Origin: Lenzites betulinus
Lineage: Eukaryota > Basidiomycota > Agaricomycetes > Polyporales > Polyporaceae
DNA: 64,000 nt
NCBI GenBank assembly: GCA_022264855.1
Contig: JABYQU010000007.1
Span: 620,001-684,000, forward strand
Direction of reading: 5' to 3'
The first letter of the stretch is position 1. Each line of letters opens with the position of its first letter. Both the position numbers and the translations under genes were made by a program. The notes beneath the pieces were generated by a model. It worked only from the letters and a program-made list of their open reading frames with translations. It was not told where the DNA came from and ran no database searches. Below, piece after piece: positions 12,733-24,853 of this stretch.

Positions 12733-13375
12733 ACTGTTTTTGGTATCTTGGTCTTTCCTTCTGAAACAAATCGCGCTCAACGCTAATAGTAACACATATG
12801 AAATTGTTCTGAAGATCACCGACTAACTAGATAACTTCCAAGTTAAAATATCAAGTACTACATAATGCAACCAATATTACCATTTTGCCGCTGATGTGAT
12901 TGTTTGGTACTATCTACTGTACTATCTGCTACTATGCATGATGCATGAATTTCCCCGTCGAAGATCAGTTCACATGTACAGTACTGTGATAGACCACCAT
13001 GACCATTCGCTGATTCACTGATGTACGGATCTACGATGACTTGCGGAACTCTACAGTACACATGTTCAGCTGACACGCCACCTCGAGGCTGCTATCCGAT
13101 ATTATCTGGCTGATCACGGCTTGGGCTCCAAACAATGAGGCTCACAGTCCTGATCAGCGTGGTCGGCCCAGTCATACATATGCGGCAGCCTCCGCGCGGA
13201 TGAGCTCACCAGTACATAACTTCCTCCTTACCGTCACCTCGACACCATCGCGCCTTGTCGAGCACTCGCTTACGATTCAACCTGCAACGCCATACGTGAG
13301 TTTCGTCACTTTTTGAGTATAAATGCCTGGGAGGTGCTCAAAGGGGATTATAATGTCTGCAGATATACATCTATC
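12733..13375. other. Intergenic, no gene seen
   Basis: AT-rich 3' flank of the tRNA gene and upstream region of the small gene at 13376. A TATA-like GAGTATAAATG sits at about 13315-13325, some 55 bp before the ATG, and is a plausible core promoter. Nothing else was recognised. Confidence 0.4.
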
Positions 13376-13959
13376 ATGGAGGTAGACTCTCAGCTCACCC
13401 AGCTTCTCAACTCTCTGTCGTTGGACAACCAACGCAAATCCATCTTTGTGAGTATCGCAGCGCTTTAAATACCATATTGCCCGAAGACTAACGCGGAGCC
13501 GGCGCATGGAGAAAGGAAAGCGCAGAGCAGGCGTCTCAGACATCACGAACACAAAGCACCCCGGCCGACGATGCAGCCATGTCCGACTCCTCAGACAGCG
13601 AGGACTCGCACCAGGGGCATCCGCCAAGTCCCTCCCGTCCCTCGAGCGCAAGCTCCGGCGGAAGCGCGCCGCCGCCCTGCGGGTGCGCGTACCTCCAGGC
13701 GCTCCGCGGGCAGATCCACGCAGGCAGCTACGCGACCACCGGCGGGGACTACCTCGAGGCGATCTTCACTCATCGCGAGGCGTTCTTCGCGTACCCGCCG
13801 GGCCACCGCGGGTGCGCGATAGGCTTCTCGACGCTCGCGCAGGACCTGGATGGCCGCCAGCTCCCCCAGACGGAGGGCTGGCGCGCGGACTGGGATGGCG
13901 ATAGCGAGGCGGCGGCGGCGTTCCGGCACGAGGCGTGGGTCATCGCGAACGCGTTCTAG
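13376..13959 (+). CDS. Hypothetical protein, unrecognised
   Basis: Two exons are proposed: 13376-13447, ending at a GTGAGT donor, and 13531-13959. They give about 166 residues. The N-terminus (MEVDSQLTQLLNSLSLDNQR) is leucine-rich, a Ser/Asp/Pro-rich linker follows (residues 25-65), and the C-terminal 90 residues look folded, with a CGCAYLQALRGQIHAG segment, THREAFFAYPPGHRGC and a WRADWDGD motif. GC content rises sharply in exon 2, as for coding sequence. A TATA-like box lies about 55 bp upstream. If the first exon is wrong, translation could start at 13579 (126 residues). No family was recognised and no function is proposed. Confidence 0.6.
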
Positions 13960-14123
13960 GGCGGGTTGGGGGGATGTGCATACCCGGCTGGGAGCGGACG
14001 GTTGATACCCCTTGGATTTCTGTGTCGGCGCGAAGCTGGGCTCCGTGCCGGTCCTGCGTGTATCTACTACTACATGTATGAGCACTGATCATGGTTTTGG
14101 AATAGTGCGTGAAGGGTCGGATA

Positions 14124-15917
14124 TCAGAGTTGCTTTCCGTCGCGCGCTGCCTTCCTCCTCTCAGATTCGGTAGGGATACTCATTGGTGATTGAGTGGACG
14201 ACACTGGAACCCCCTTCTTCTCCAGCATTTCGCGGAACCACCGCACGTCATCCTCGCGGCTGTGAACGCCAAACTTAGATCAGCACAACACGTCTGCCGT
14301 CATGAAGCACAGTGACACGCACCTGATGAGCCCTCGCTCGATCTGGCTCTGGGTGAGCTTGCGCAGGTAAGGCAGCAGCAGGTGGCCGTACTTCGGCATG
14401 CCCTTGTACTGCGTGGGAGTGCGTGAGCGACGCAGTCAAACGAAGATCTGCAGTGGGACTGCGCACCGTGATCAAGTGCTCTGCCGATTCGGTGTGCACC
14501 TTCTCCATGAGGAGAGGAATGTGTGGGCTGTCTGCAAGGTCTTCGATGCGCCTCATGATCGGACGTCTGGAAAGCGTCAGGAGTAGGATGATCAGCACGA
14601 GCTCTACCAGACCCGCGGGCATGGAGACACTTGCACTCCGAAGATGATCGCATTCGTCCTCGGTAGCTTGCGGAACGTCTGGTGGTCGATCCGCAGCCAC
14701 AGATCCTCGCCCCTCATGTCCTTGTCCGGAAGGCCTGAAGCGATATTATCTTCGAACAGATACATCAGAGTTGAACGAGGACGTCGAAGGTACACTCACG
14801 CAAAAAGAGATTGCGGTCGTCCATGATGTTCCAGCTCGACCGCTCAAATGGCTGGTCCGGCCTGAAACGTTTCAGGGTGCGCTCCACACTCATGAGCAGC
14901 TTTGCGTTGAAGTCGGGCACGGGGGAGTGCAGCACCTCCAGGTGCTTGTCGATTGTGTCTGACAACAAGTACGTCCCTGGACATATTCGTGTCAGATAGT
15001 TCACATACGACACTAGTGCGGAAACAATCAATACCTGGGAAGACAATGAGTCCTCCGACGAGGTAGACCTTCCCATCAGGACGTTCTCTGGCCATGAGGA
15101 AGTCGTCTTGGACGAGGCTACGCGCGAACGTAACTCAGTGCCTTTTGCGAGTAACGTCCGAGCTGAAGTGTGGCACCTACCGCGATATAACAAGGAGTGC
15201 GTCTACCCCAGCAAGGCTGCTCACGCCGTCGAAGCGGTCCCCCGTCACCAGATTGGTGATAGAATCAGGATTATCCCGCTTGAACAACATCGGATACCGT
15301 TTGGGCAGGTAGTCCGCCAGGAGCTCGAGCAGCTCTCCGCAGGCTGCGTCGTTCTCTGGGAGGGAGTCGACGACTTTCTTCCCTATTATCGTGTCGCTGG
15401 TCAGTCAGCGGTGCGCAGGATAGATATGACACTCCTCGGGATACCTTGTTCGGCGATGACGCGGGCCTTCTCGTCAATGTACCACTTGTACTCCTTGTCG
15501 ATCTCGATCCAGTGGTTGATGTGCATTGGCTGGTGCGCCATTGTCTTAGAAAGAAAACAGACGTATTAGCACAACGTTCCGCTTCCCCCTGCGCTGAGCC
15601 CGTGCGCCCACCTGGTGATAGGGATACCGCATCGTCTTGTTCGCGTAGATGAAGTTCCGCGCTGTGGCGGTCTTCAAGTCAAACTCGAGCAGCGGGTCCG
15701 GGTCCGGCAAGCCCCCAGTGAGATGGCTGCTCTCCTTCTTGGGCTCATGTTCTTCCCAATTGGCATTGTCATAGGAGGGTCGCGACGCTGTAGGCCGCAA
15801 ACCGTATACAATAGCCCGCCCGTACTTGAAGGCGCACACTCCCGCGGTAAGCAGGGCTGTCCAAAACGCCAACACAGTTAGTAGCCGGGGCAGGTCCGGG
15901 ATAGTATGGGAGAGCAT
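14124..15917 (-). CDS. DUF3445 protein (heme-dependent oxidative N-demethylase-like), membrane-anchored
   Basis: The protein starts with a hydrophobic anchor (residues 8-30, LLTVLAFWTALLTAGVCAF), then a short linker and the DUF3445 core. Recognisable core segments are PMHINHWIEIDKEY, LLELLADYLPKRYPMLF, a QDDFLMAR stretch, LEVLHSPVPDFNAKL (the His is the candidate heme ligand) and SSWNIMDDRNLF. RIDHQTFRKLPRTNAIIF and YKGMPKYGHLLLPYLRKL follow. Bacterial members of the family are heme-dependent oxidative N-demethylases; many fungal copies carry an N-terminal membrane segment and their substrate is unknown. Several introns interrupt the gene, and the last exon ends with a basic tail at 14124. 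The start at 15917 was chosen as the ATG before the hydrophobic anchor; an open frame runs further upstream to 16127. Confidence 0.75.
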
Positions 15918-16376
15918 CGCCTTAAATCTGGTCAATGAATGTTCAGCATAAGTTCGTAGTTTGCCTTGATCAACAAACAGGGTCAAACGAGCCTCACCTG
16001 GGTGGGGGTACTTTGAAACGTCCAAGTGAAGGCTGAAGTACTGACTTGTAAGAGAAATCGCGAGCCCCGGAGCCGGGCAGCTTATCTCTGCGATAGTGCA
16101 GAAGCCCCCAATGTACACCGGTTGCACTAGCGGGGGAAGCTCCGATACTGTCCCAATACGTAAATAGTGCTATCACGCGGATGGTTCAGCAGACCCAGGG
16201 GCACGCCGAAGTGTATCATAGATGGTAGATGCGGTACAAGCTCAAGTGCACAAATCCCTTGGTATGGATGGATCATTGAGGTTGCTAGACGTTGATGACA
16301 GCGAAGCGAACACCAGCTTTCTGGGAACCTGGGGAGAGTGTAGAGAATATGGCAAGATATATGAGTGGAACCCCGC
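15918..16376. promoter_or_regulatory. Upstream region of the DUF3445 gene
   Basis: Gap between the 3' end of the eIF4G-like gene's neighbour region and the DUF3445 start. It is open in the DUF3445 frame up to 16127 but shows no conserved sequence, so it is read as leader and promoter. Confidence 0.35.
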
Positions 16377-18379
16377 TCAGGATGAGAGGAGCGATACGAG
16401 CTGGTCACAGTCCACTGAATGAGCGATGAGGCGCGCGCATCGCGCCTTGTCCTCGTGTAGGTGGGCACCCTTCGCCATGACTGCGAACAGATACACGGCC
16501 TTCCAGTTGCCCACGGCGATGCGATCGAGTTGCTTCGCCATCGGAGTGAAGCCTTCCTCGAAGGCGCTTGGAGAGCAGAGGTTCTGTGAGTACGCACGGG
16601 CGAACAGCGCCGCGACGAGCTCTGCGTCGTCCTCCTTCAAGTCGATCGCCCTCGCGACGAGGTTGGTAACAAGGAGATGCCGATATTCGACCAGCAGGCT
16701 CGTGAAGTATGCTTCGGCCTTGGAGAGGTCGCGGGTGTTAAAGAACTTCTTAGAGTACTTCTGGATACGTATGTTGGCCTCCTCGGTAGGGAGCGACGTC
16801 CCGATGCCGCATGACGCGCTCGCGCCGCTTGTGCTAGCAGTCGCATACGCATAGGAAGGCCGCGACCCGCTGGATGTGGGTATCGTCCGAGGAAGAAGCA
16901 TCAACGGGCGCCGTTGCGAATCCATCTTGACGCTACCAGCCGGACTCACACCAACGCGGTGCGCCCCCTTTGCCCGTGGAAGACTCGATCTCATCGTGAT
17001 CTCATCGACTCCCTCGGGGTGGGTACTGGCGAGCATACTGGACGATCCTTGTTGCGAAGTTGGTATTCCCTCGCTTTTCCCCCTGTACGTATGCGTCGCA
17101 AAGGCAGGCCCGGAAATCACAGGGGCTACCTGGCCCATCCTACCAAACGGGGAGTAGGCGCTGGTCTCTGACGACCCGCGGGGCGCGGAGTCATTGGCAG
17201 ACGCCTTCTGTGGGCCGGTTGAGGTCTGAACGGGGACGCGACGGCCTCTGTGGATCGTTGACAGGTCTTTGTCGAGAGCACTGAGGGCAATGATATTGAG
17301 AGGAGGGACGTGAAGAAATTGAAGGGAGGCAGGTTTCTCCTTGCACACGGACGCGAATTGTAGAAGGAACGCTCGGTCGTACCTGATTTGATTCGTTATA
17401 TCCAGGACGGTTCTGACGATCTACAGCGTGCGACGTACCTGAACTTGCCTTGCCGAGCTTTGGCGTTGAGTCCTGGTGTTGGACGGTTGATGCCCTCCGG
17501 GTACGGGATATGGTCAAGCTCGCCGATGACGCGGGCCGCCACCAGAGCTGACGAGAAGGAATCTTTCGTCGGGGAGAGTTTGAGAGGTGTGGGCGGAGCT
17601 TGGGAGTTTGCATCATCGTGTGCGGCCGTGCTGTGCGTGCTCGCCGAGTCTTTCGTCGTCTCCCCAGTCTGCTTCCGCGATCTCTCCGCCAATTCCTCCC
17701 TGGGCGGTTCCTCTCTCGCTTTCGCCTTTGCCTTCTTTTTTTGGGCTTTCGTCAGCTTCTTTCCTTGCGTCTCTGCGAGTAGCTTCGCTCGCAGTTCGGT
17801 GACGTCTTCTCCCCGCTCTGCTGCCTCGCTCAGCAACCGTTCCCGCCGCCCGTCCTCGCTCTCTATCCGAACAGCAACGGGCCGACGAGGCGGCGCTACT
17901 TGCGTCCTGAACCGCTCGAGATCGAGTTCCTTCCCGGACTCGGACCTGATGGTAACGCGTTTCGACACGAACGGACTCGCGTTTGGATTCGGAAGAAAGG
18001 CTCCGGGGGTCGTCGCGGGCGTCGGCGTCGGAGACACAGTGGGCATCTCCGTGATAGACGGCAGGCGCGGGCCGCTAGCATATCGCGACCCTTCGAGCGG
18101 GGCTTTGGGCAAGAAAGGCGGATAGTAGGAGGGTAGCTCGCTGTTTGCGTCCATCGCTGCGTCAAGTGTGGGACCTTGTTGCTGCAATCGCGGTAGCATA
18201 GGCAAGAAAGGCCGACAGTAGGAGGATAGTTCGCTCTTTGTGTCCATCACTGCATCGAATATCGATCCTGGCTCCCGCATCCGTAGCAGGGATGTGGCGT
18301 GCTGCAGTACAGAATGTGCAGGAGGACGGCGGCTCGCGTCAGCTGCGTCAATGCCATGGTGATACTGCTGATCGGTCAT
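16377..18379 (-). CDS. eIF4G-like protein with eIF4E-binding motif and MA3 domain, lacking MIF4G
   Basis: Two exons (18379-17439, 17382-16377) give 648 residues. Residues 1-310 are low-complexity, with a Lys-rich AQKKKAKAKAREE stretch typical of eIF4G N-termini. The intron falls inside the motif FRYDRAFLLQFASVCKEKP, which fits the eIF4E-binding consensus Y-x4-L-hydrophobic and matches eIF4G. The C-terminal 125 residues form an MA3 domain (FFNTRDLSKAEAYFTSL, SAFEEGFTPMAKQL). The MIF4G HEAT domain that normally sits between these parts and binds eIF4A and RNA is absent; that space is Ser/Pro-rich linker. The protein could tether eIF4E without scaffolding the full eIF4F complex, acting as a regulator or competitor. 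A complete eIF4G presumably exists elsewhere in the genome. Related pieces lie at 28132 and 30692. Confidence 0.8.
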
Positions 18380-18831
18380 GACGAGCCCACTATCTCTGAA
18401 GCAGTGGGAGACTCACATGATGGATGGTCAGCACCGGGCTCCCGTATGTGCCTTCCATCACCGTCGCTCGCAAATCGGGTGCTGTATGTGGGCGTGAAGC
18501 CTGGTGTGCGGACGCTGGTGAAGACATGTCAAGATATCGATGGTCGATGCTGTACGCGCAATGCGATGTGGCTCGGGGACGGGAAGCGATGAGCGTATGT
18601 GTTGTGGAATGCTGTGGTGAGGGTTGGAACGAAGCTGGATTGCACAAGGCCACACATTTATACTCCCGCGCTCGCGAAATACAAGTGCTGCGGTAGCCGC
18701 GAGAAGCCATGGCTGGACTGACCCTGAAGCGCGTCAGACACGTGGTCGCGCAGAGTAGAAAGCACAACTCTGACCAGAGCGACGAGAAATCCATGGTACT
18801 GTACAATAGACCGAAACCGTGGCGACGGAAG
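18380..18831. promoter_or_regulatory. Upstream region of the eIF4G-like gene
   Basis: A 450-bp gap with the eIF4G-like gene's promoter on one side and the 3' end of the IMPACT homologue on the other. Open frames here are short and unrelated to known families. Confidence 0.35.
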
Positions 18832-19967
18832 TCATGTCTTCTGCGCCCGAGCTTTCTGCAAAGCCTGCTTCACGCTCTTGATTGAATTCTCTCTCGCCGT
18901 GATGAGACGTTTTGCTTTCGCGATGTCCAGGGACTCGCCAAGCGCGGCGTACGATGGGGACGCCTTCTTCGCTGGGGCAGGAGCGGCAGCCGCGCCGTCT
19001 GTAGCGGCTGTGCTGTCGGACTCGGGGGGTCGGGTGAGAGACGCAAGTTCTGCCCGTAATGAGGCTAGAATGTCGTCCAAGGTTGTCAGAGTCACGATAC
19101 TCGTAGCCATATCGTCCTTGAGGCGGAACGTCTGGCACACCTCCCGAGTGCACATCTCGATGTGGTCAAAGCGCGCCGGGCCGAGCATCTCGCCGCCGTA
19201 CCTGCGAACTCTGCATGGTTAGCTCATATTATACTACATAGCGCGGACATTAGTTGAGAAACAACGGCGGCTGTGTCGTGAGAGGATGATAGAGTCCGGA
19301 GACTGAGAAGTGTGGGGCCAATGTCTGTGACTCGCTAGAATGGGAGCGAGACGTGCTCGGATATCGCGTTGTGCAGGGCAGCTTGTCGCCGCAAGCATCG
19401 GGGGAGAAGCCTATTTTGCGGAGATGCGTTTTGACTCCATAGTATTCGAAACATTTGCCGTTGATACTTAGTTCCGGTCAACATGACATCCGGAGAGTCG
19501 TATATGATTAGCGACGCCGAGGGTGCCCGGGCATATGTCCGCAGCCCTCGGCCACGCCCGCAGGTTCGCAGTTCATGGGGAATGAGATTCTGTGCTCACC
19601 ACCTGCTGACCACGACCACCGCGTCGATGACGCCCTCGGCCTGCATGACTTTCTGTATCCTGCCACCGGCGTACTTTTCGCCATCGTCATCGTACGCGCT
19701 CACGACCTCGAAGTCATCGGGCCCACCAAGGCCAGTTTTGCCCGTGCTGAGGACCATGCATCGCCATGCGGCTATCTCGTGGGTCGCTGGCCGGCTTCCG
19801 TGCGTGACATTCCGGAGATGGCGGACGGCTTTGCGGGCATCTTCTGGGCTTGTTGCTGGAAATATGTTGCCCACAAAGGTGGACCCGCGGTCCCTGATTT
19901 CCTGAGAGGTTGCGATAGGTTTTGGAGGGGGTCTGGAGGACTTTACGAAGGAGTCGAGGTTAGACAT
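18832..19967 (-). CDS. IMPACT/YIH1 family protein (UPF0029)
   Basis: Exons 19967-19600 and 19201-18832 give 245 residues. The conserved core is nearly complete: GSTFVGNIFPA, THEIAAWRC, SAYDDDGEKYAGGRIQKVM, then across the intron VVVVSRWYGGEMLGPARFDH. A C-terminal helical region follows with an Ala/Pro-rich linker and a basic end. Yeast Yih1 and mammalian IMPACT bind Gcn1 and restrain Gcn2 during the amino-acid starvation response. Those proteins carry an RWD domain at the N-terminus, which is not seen here, so this is a short form nearer the bare IMPACT/YigZ fold and the Gcn2 link is uncertain. The 398-nt intron is far longer than others in the window. Confidence 0.85.
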
Positions 19968-20552
19968 TAGATTTCTGGTAGGCCAATGCAGGACGCAGCC
20001 AAGTACATTTGATGGCGAGGTGTGCGGAAAGTCCCGAGTACTGGAACCAATTCTAATAAATAGGTTTGGGTCGGAGTCTGAAGATGAATATATATATATG
20101 TCTACCGACTTCGACTAGTACTCTCTTTTTTGATCTGTGACATTAATATTTACAAGGAGTACTTGCTATGGTCTCGTAGACTGCGAGGTACTCAGAGTCA
20201 GTGGCTACGACTCGGAGTCTCCGAGGGAACTTCGCATTTGCGCGTTGCGGCTCGGGCTCCCTTGATGTCTGGTGGGGAAACAATATCTGGAAACAATTAC
20301 TGATAATTAATAGGCGCCTCATGAACGTTAGACGCCCATTGTTGCTGCGAAGCGCTGCATAACATTGGCCGCCGAGGCTTTTGTTCTTCTTCGAGACTCT
20401 CTTCTCTACACCACCACTGCGCTCAGCCTAGGCGACAATCTGGCTCTGTCTTCCTCACACATTCTTCTGCAGCGGGTCTCTCACTTCCTTCATTCAGCCG
20501 TCGCACCGTTTCAAACACTGGGCATCTGTCCCGCCTCAGAACTACCGCCACT
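19968..20552. promoter_or_regulatory. Divergent promoter between IMPACT and CSC1-like genes
   Basis: A 585-bp gap between two divergently transcribed genes. It contains an alternating TA run near 20088-20100 and a pyrimidine-rich leader before the CSC1-like ATG. It probably serves both genes. Confidence 0.5.
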
Positions 20553-23500
20553 ATGTCAAGCGCAGACGACCTTGACCAGATTTTCGGCGAGACTGAAAGT
20601 CAACGGACGCTGGCGCCCGTTGCAGTCGCTTCGCAGGTTGGGTTGATGTTGGGAATCTCGGTGCGTTACGACAATTGGGCAGGAAGTGTCCGCAGCCATT
20701 GACTGCGGTGGATCTGGTGGACAGCTTGCAACAGTTATCGTCTTCAACGTCCTACGTCCCAACAACAGGGTATGTCTATTTCTCGATAGAGCACTTTATG
20801 CTCTCGCCCTTCTTGTGCCTTCTCGTCGGAGGCCTATGTGTCTCTCCTCCCTCTGCTCGCACCGCCTCTCTCTTCTACGGCATAGTGAGCCCGTGCGGTG
20901 GCTTGCAATGCTAGCGTGCGCACTGGTTGCAGTGAGATATATTCTACGGCCGTTAGAGATGCACCTGGGGCCGTTCTCCGGGTACGCGCACAGCGAAAAG
21001 CACCAGAGGCCCTCTTTACCCAGGTGCCTGGATAGGGCGTTGTTTCGTGCCCCCCAGGGTGCTGGACGGCCAAGGCGTCCTCATGGGGAGGTTCCTCCCA
21101 CCGCGAAATACTAGTTTGTCGCAATATATGCTGAAGCGCTGAACGACCATTGGCGCGGCTTTCCACGGCATGGGACGTACTCTCCGTGTCCCAGATGAAC
21201 CTCATCATCCACATACTTAACACGTCTCGTCGACCCGTTTTTGTGTCATGCTCACTGATATTGCGTTTTACAGATTGTATACGAGCCCAAAGTTAAGTAT
21301 CATGTGGGCAACAAGGCGCCTCCACGTCCCTCCGACTCCTTTCTGGGCTGGGTGTCGCCGCTTCTCCATACCAAGGAACCAGAGCTCATCGACAAGATCG
21401 GTCTCGACGCCGCTATCTTCCTGCGTTTCTTGCGCATGTGCCGATGGCTATTCTCTGCTATCGCTGCTCTTACCTGCGCCGTACTCATTCCCGTCAACGT
21501 GGTGTACAACATCCGCAATGTGCCGTCAAAGGACCGCGACGTACTATCCATGCTCACTATCAGGGATCTGGAGAAGACCGACTGGGTGTTTGCGCACATA
21601 GCGATGACGTATGTCATCACTTTCGTCATCATGGGCTTCGTCTGGTGGCACTGGCGTGCAGTTGTGCGCCTTCGCCGGGATTGGTTCCGCTCCCCGGAGT
21701 ACATCCAATCTTTCTACGCTCGCACTCTCATGGTCACGGATGTGCCGAAGAAGATGCAGTCGGACGAAGGCATTCGCGCCGTCTTCGAGTCCGTGCAGGT
21801 CCCCTACCCGACAACCTCTGTACACATTGGTCGCAAGGTGGGACGCCTCCCTGAACTGATCGAATACCACAACGATGCAGTACGCGACCTTGAGGCGGTG
21901 CTCGTCAAGTATCTCAAGGGCGGCAAGATTGGTAAGAAGCGGCCGACCATCACTATTGGGGGCCACATGGGTTGCGGCGGAGAAAAGAAGGATGCCATCG
22001 ACTATTACACGTACGTGATTTCTAAACCATCGTCAACCTCTCTTCACTGAGTGTCGTACAGCGCCAAACTTCAACGTGCCGAGCGCGCTGTCGAGGAATT
22101 CCGTTCGAAGATTGATCTGCGCAAGCCAGAGAACTATGGCTTCGCCTCAATGGCTGCGGTCCCTTACGCTCACGTTGTTGCAAACCTCTTGAGACACAAA
22201 CATCCCAAAGGGTCCACTATCACCCTTGCGCCCAACCCCAGAGACATCGTAAGTTGGGGCGTCGTGATCAGCCCACACCATTATTTCTCAAATGCTCGCA
22301 CAGGTCTGGAAGAATCTGGGCAGTACACCGGCTGAGATTCGTCGCAAGCAGATCCTTGGATGGGTTTGGCTTGTCGCCGTGTGCTTCTTCAACACCGTGC
22401 CTCTTTTGATCATCTCTTTGCTTGCCAACTTGGCTTCGGTACGTTGTCTCCTTCCCTACTTCAAAAGATAAATGTGCCCTCTAACCATCATTTTCCAGCT
22501 CACTGCATACGTTCCATTCCTTCAATCATGGTCCGACGCCTCCCCGGGATCGTTTACCTTCGTTTCTGGTGTACTTCCTCCAGCTGTGTCCTCACTGTTC
22601 GGATGGGCGCTGCCAATCGTCATGCGCAAGCTCACAAAGTTCATGGGCGCATATACTCACTCTCGCATGGACCGCGCCGTCGTTGCGCGATACTATGCGT
22701 TCCTCGTCATCTCCCAACTGATCATCTTCACGCTGATCGGTGTGATCTTCAGTAAGCATTCATCGTTTACGTCTGATAGCGCGATCTCAGCATCATTTCT
22801 CCAGACGCGGTGAAACTTGTTGTGAAGCTCATTGGTCAGCACAAGAGCATAGAGACTATCTTCGAAAACTTCGACCGTGAGTGTAGTTCAATCGTGTTCA
22901 CGCAGTCCATGGGCTCATCGCATTTCTAAACCAGAGCTCCCCGAGAGCGTTAATAAGGCATATATCGAGCAAGCCTCGTACTGGCTCACTTACTTCCCGT
23001 AAGCCTGTTCTCATCAATAATTTGCTACCGCGCTGATCACAGCTTTGTAGACTTCGCGGCTTCCTCGTTATATTCGATCTCGCGCAGATTATCAACCTCC
23101 TCGTCATCTTTGTCAAGACACAGTACGACGATCTGAGTTTCTGCATATGACTAGTACTGATATTCTTTTAGCTTGTTCGGACGCACGCCCCGTGAAATAC
23201 GGGAGTGGACGCAGCCGCCTGAGTTCCAGTATGCTATCTACTTGTGAGTGTAGTTTGCATCTCAGAGAAGAGCTTTGCGCTGATGACCCTGATGTCCAGC
23301 TCGAACTTGGTATGCCTCCCCTTGTCTTGCTGCACCAGCCCCTCGTTCTAAAATCCCTTGTAGCTCTTCATGGGTACTGTCGCGCTATTCTTTGCCCCGC
23401 TTGCGCCATTGGTCGCTGTGGCTGCTGCAATCGTGTTCTGGATAAGCTCTTGGGTTTACAAGTATCAGCTGATGTTCGTCTTCGTGTCTAAGACCGAGAC

Positions 23501-24853
23501 TGGCGGGGTAAGCATGAACGATCGCACTCTCTGTGAGATACTAGACTGATGTTTTTAAAGCGCATGTGGAATGTGGTCATCAACCGTCTCCTCATGGCTG
23601 TTATCCTCATGCACTGCATCATGCTTCTCAGTAGGTGTCGGTCTCTACTACGACATTGGCCTATCTAACCCTTCCGCTTTGTGTAGCTGCTGGATTGAGC
23701 TTCAAGTTCTCATCATTCAAATGGCTCGCTCTCATCCCGCCCATGTTCTTCATCCTCGCCTTCAAGATTTACATCCGCCGCGCGTTCCAGCCCGCATTCC
23801 GCTACTACATGCCCACCGAGGAGGAGCTGCGCGACGCACAGGTCCACTCGCGGCGTGGCGACACCGTCGGCAACAGGCTTGAGAAGCGCTTCGGGCACCC
23901 CTCGCTACACAACGAGCTCTTCACACCGATGGTGCACGCCAACATGACGCATCTCCTGCCGCAGGTCTATCACGGCAAGATCCAGAACGTGCAGACGAAA
24001 CTCGACGAGATGGGTGGCCAGTCGACGGACGCACACGTCGTCGCTGGAGGCATCAAGATCGCTGCGGTCGAGGAGGTGCGTTGTGGCGTTGCGGCACTGA
24101 TTTGCAGTCTGCGCGGCCAGGGCTGATCATATTTTGTGTTATCTAGCGCGACCTCGAGTACGATCCGGCCCTCTACCAGCGTGATCGGGGCGACGACTGG
24201 GACACACATTCTGTGGCCTCGTCGAACCTCTTGATGGACCCCAAGGCTCCATACTCGGATAGTGGTCGCGGCTCACCTGCGCCTTCCAAGATGGCCGGTT
24301 ACGATCGCTATCTTTCTCAAGGGCCTACGCCTGAGATTGAGATGACGAGGCTGGACACCACGTCGGATGTTCAGCCACTGCTCCCACATCAGGTATGGCG
24401 CTCCTGCGGCATCACTCTGTCAAGCATATACTGACAGTGCATTCGTTACAGCAAACGCTTGGGTACTTTGACCCGATGGCTGCGGCAAGTAGGAGCAATG
24501 TTGACCTCGGAGGATACGGCTACGCCTCCGACACTGCCGTCGGAACACCCCTCATACCTGCGGCGTACCCCAACAACGCATACCGGGAGGCGCCTCTCCA
24601 TCGGCCATATCCCTCACAAGGAGCGCCACAACAATACTCCCCGCAGTCGCAGTACCCGCCACAGCAGTACTCCCCGCAGTCGACGTATCCCCCGCAGCCG
24701 CAGTTCCAGGGTCAGGCGCGGATGAGCCCGAGCCCGAGCCCCCAGCCACAGATGTCCCCCGACTCGTACTTCGGCCAGCAGCCACCCATGCCGCCTGGCC
24801 TCGACGTCGAGAACCAGAACATGGCGGGGCGGGGCGCGCATAGAATGGGTTGA
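20553..24853 (+). CDS. CSC1/OSCA-type calcium-permeable channel (DUF221)
   Basis: A many-exon gene whose parts follow the CSC1/OSCA/TMEM63 order. An N-terminal segment with a first membrane span comes first (GGSGGQLATVIVFNVLRP, IVYEPKVKYH). Then come LRMCRWLFSAIAAL, a cytosolic domain with TLMVTDVPKKMQ and YYTAKLQRAERAVEEF, a PKGSTITLAPNPRDIVW segment, and the seven-helix RSN1_7TM core. The core includes ASYWLTYFPLRGFLVIFDLAQ, REWTQPPEFQYAIYFSNLLF and FVFVSKTETGGRMW. The last 100 residues are a Gln/Pro/Tyr-rich tail with repeats of QQYSPQS. These proteins are osmo- or mechano-sensitive cation channels of the plasma membrane or internal membranes. First exons: 20553-20636 and 20683-20769, then a 504-nt intron to 21274. 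Confidence 0.9.
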
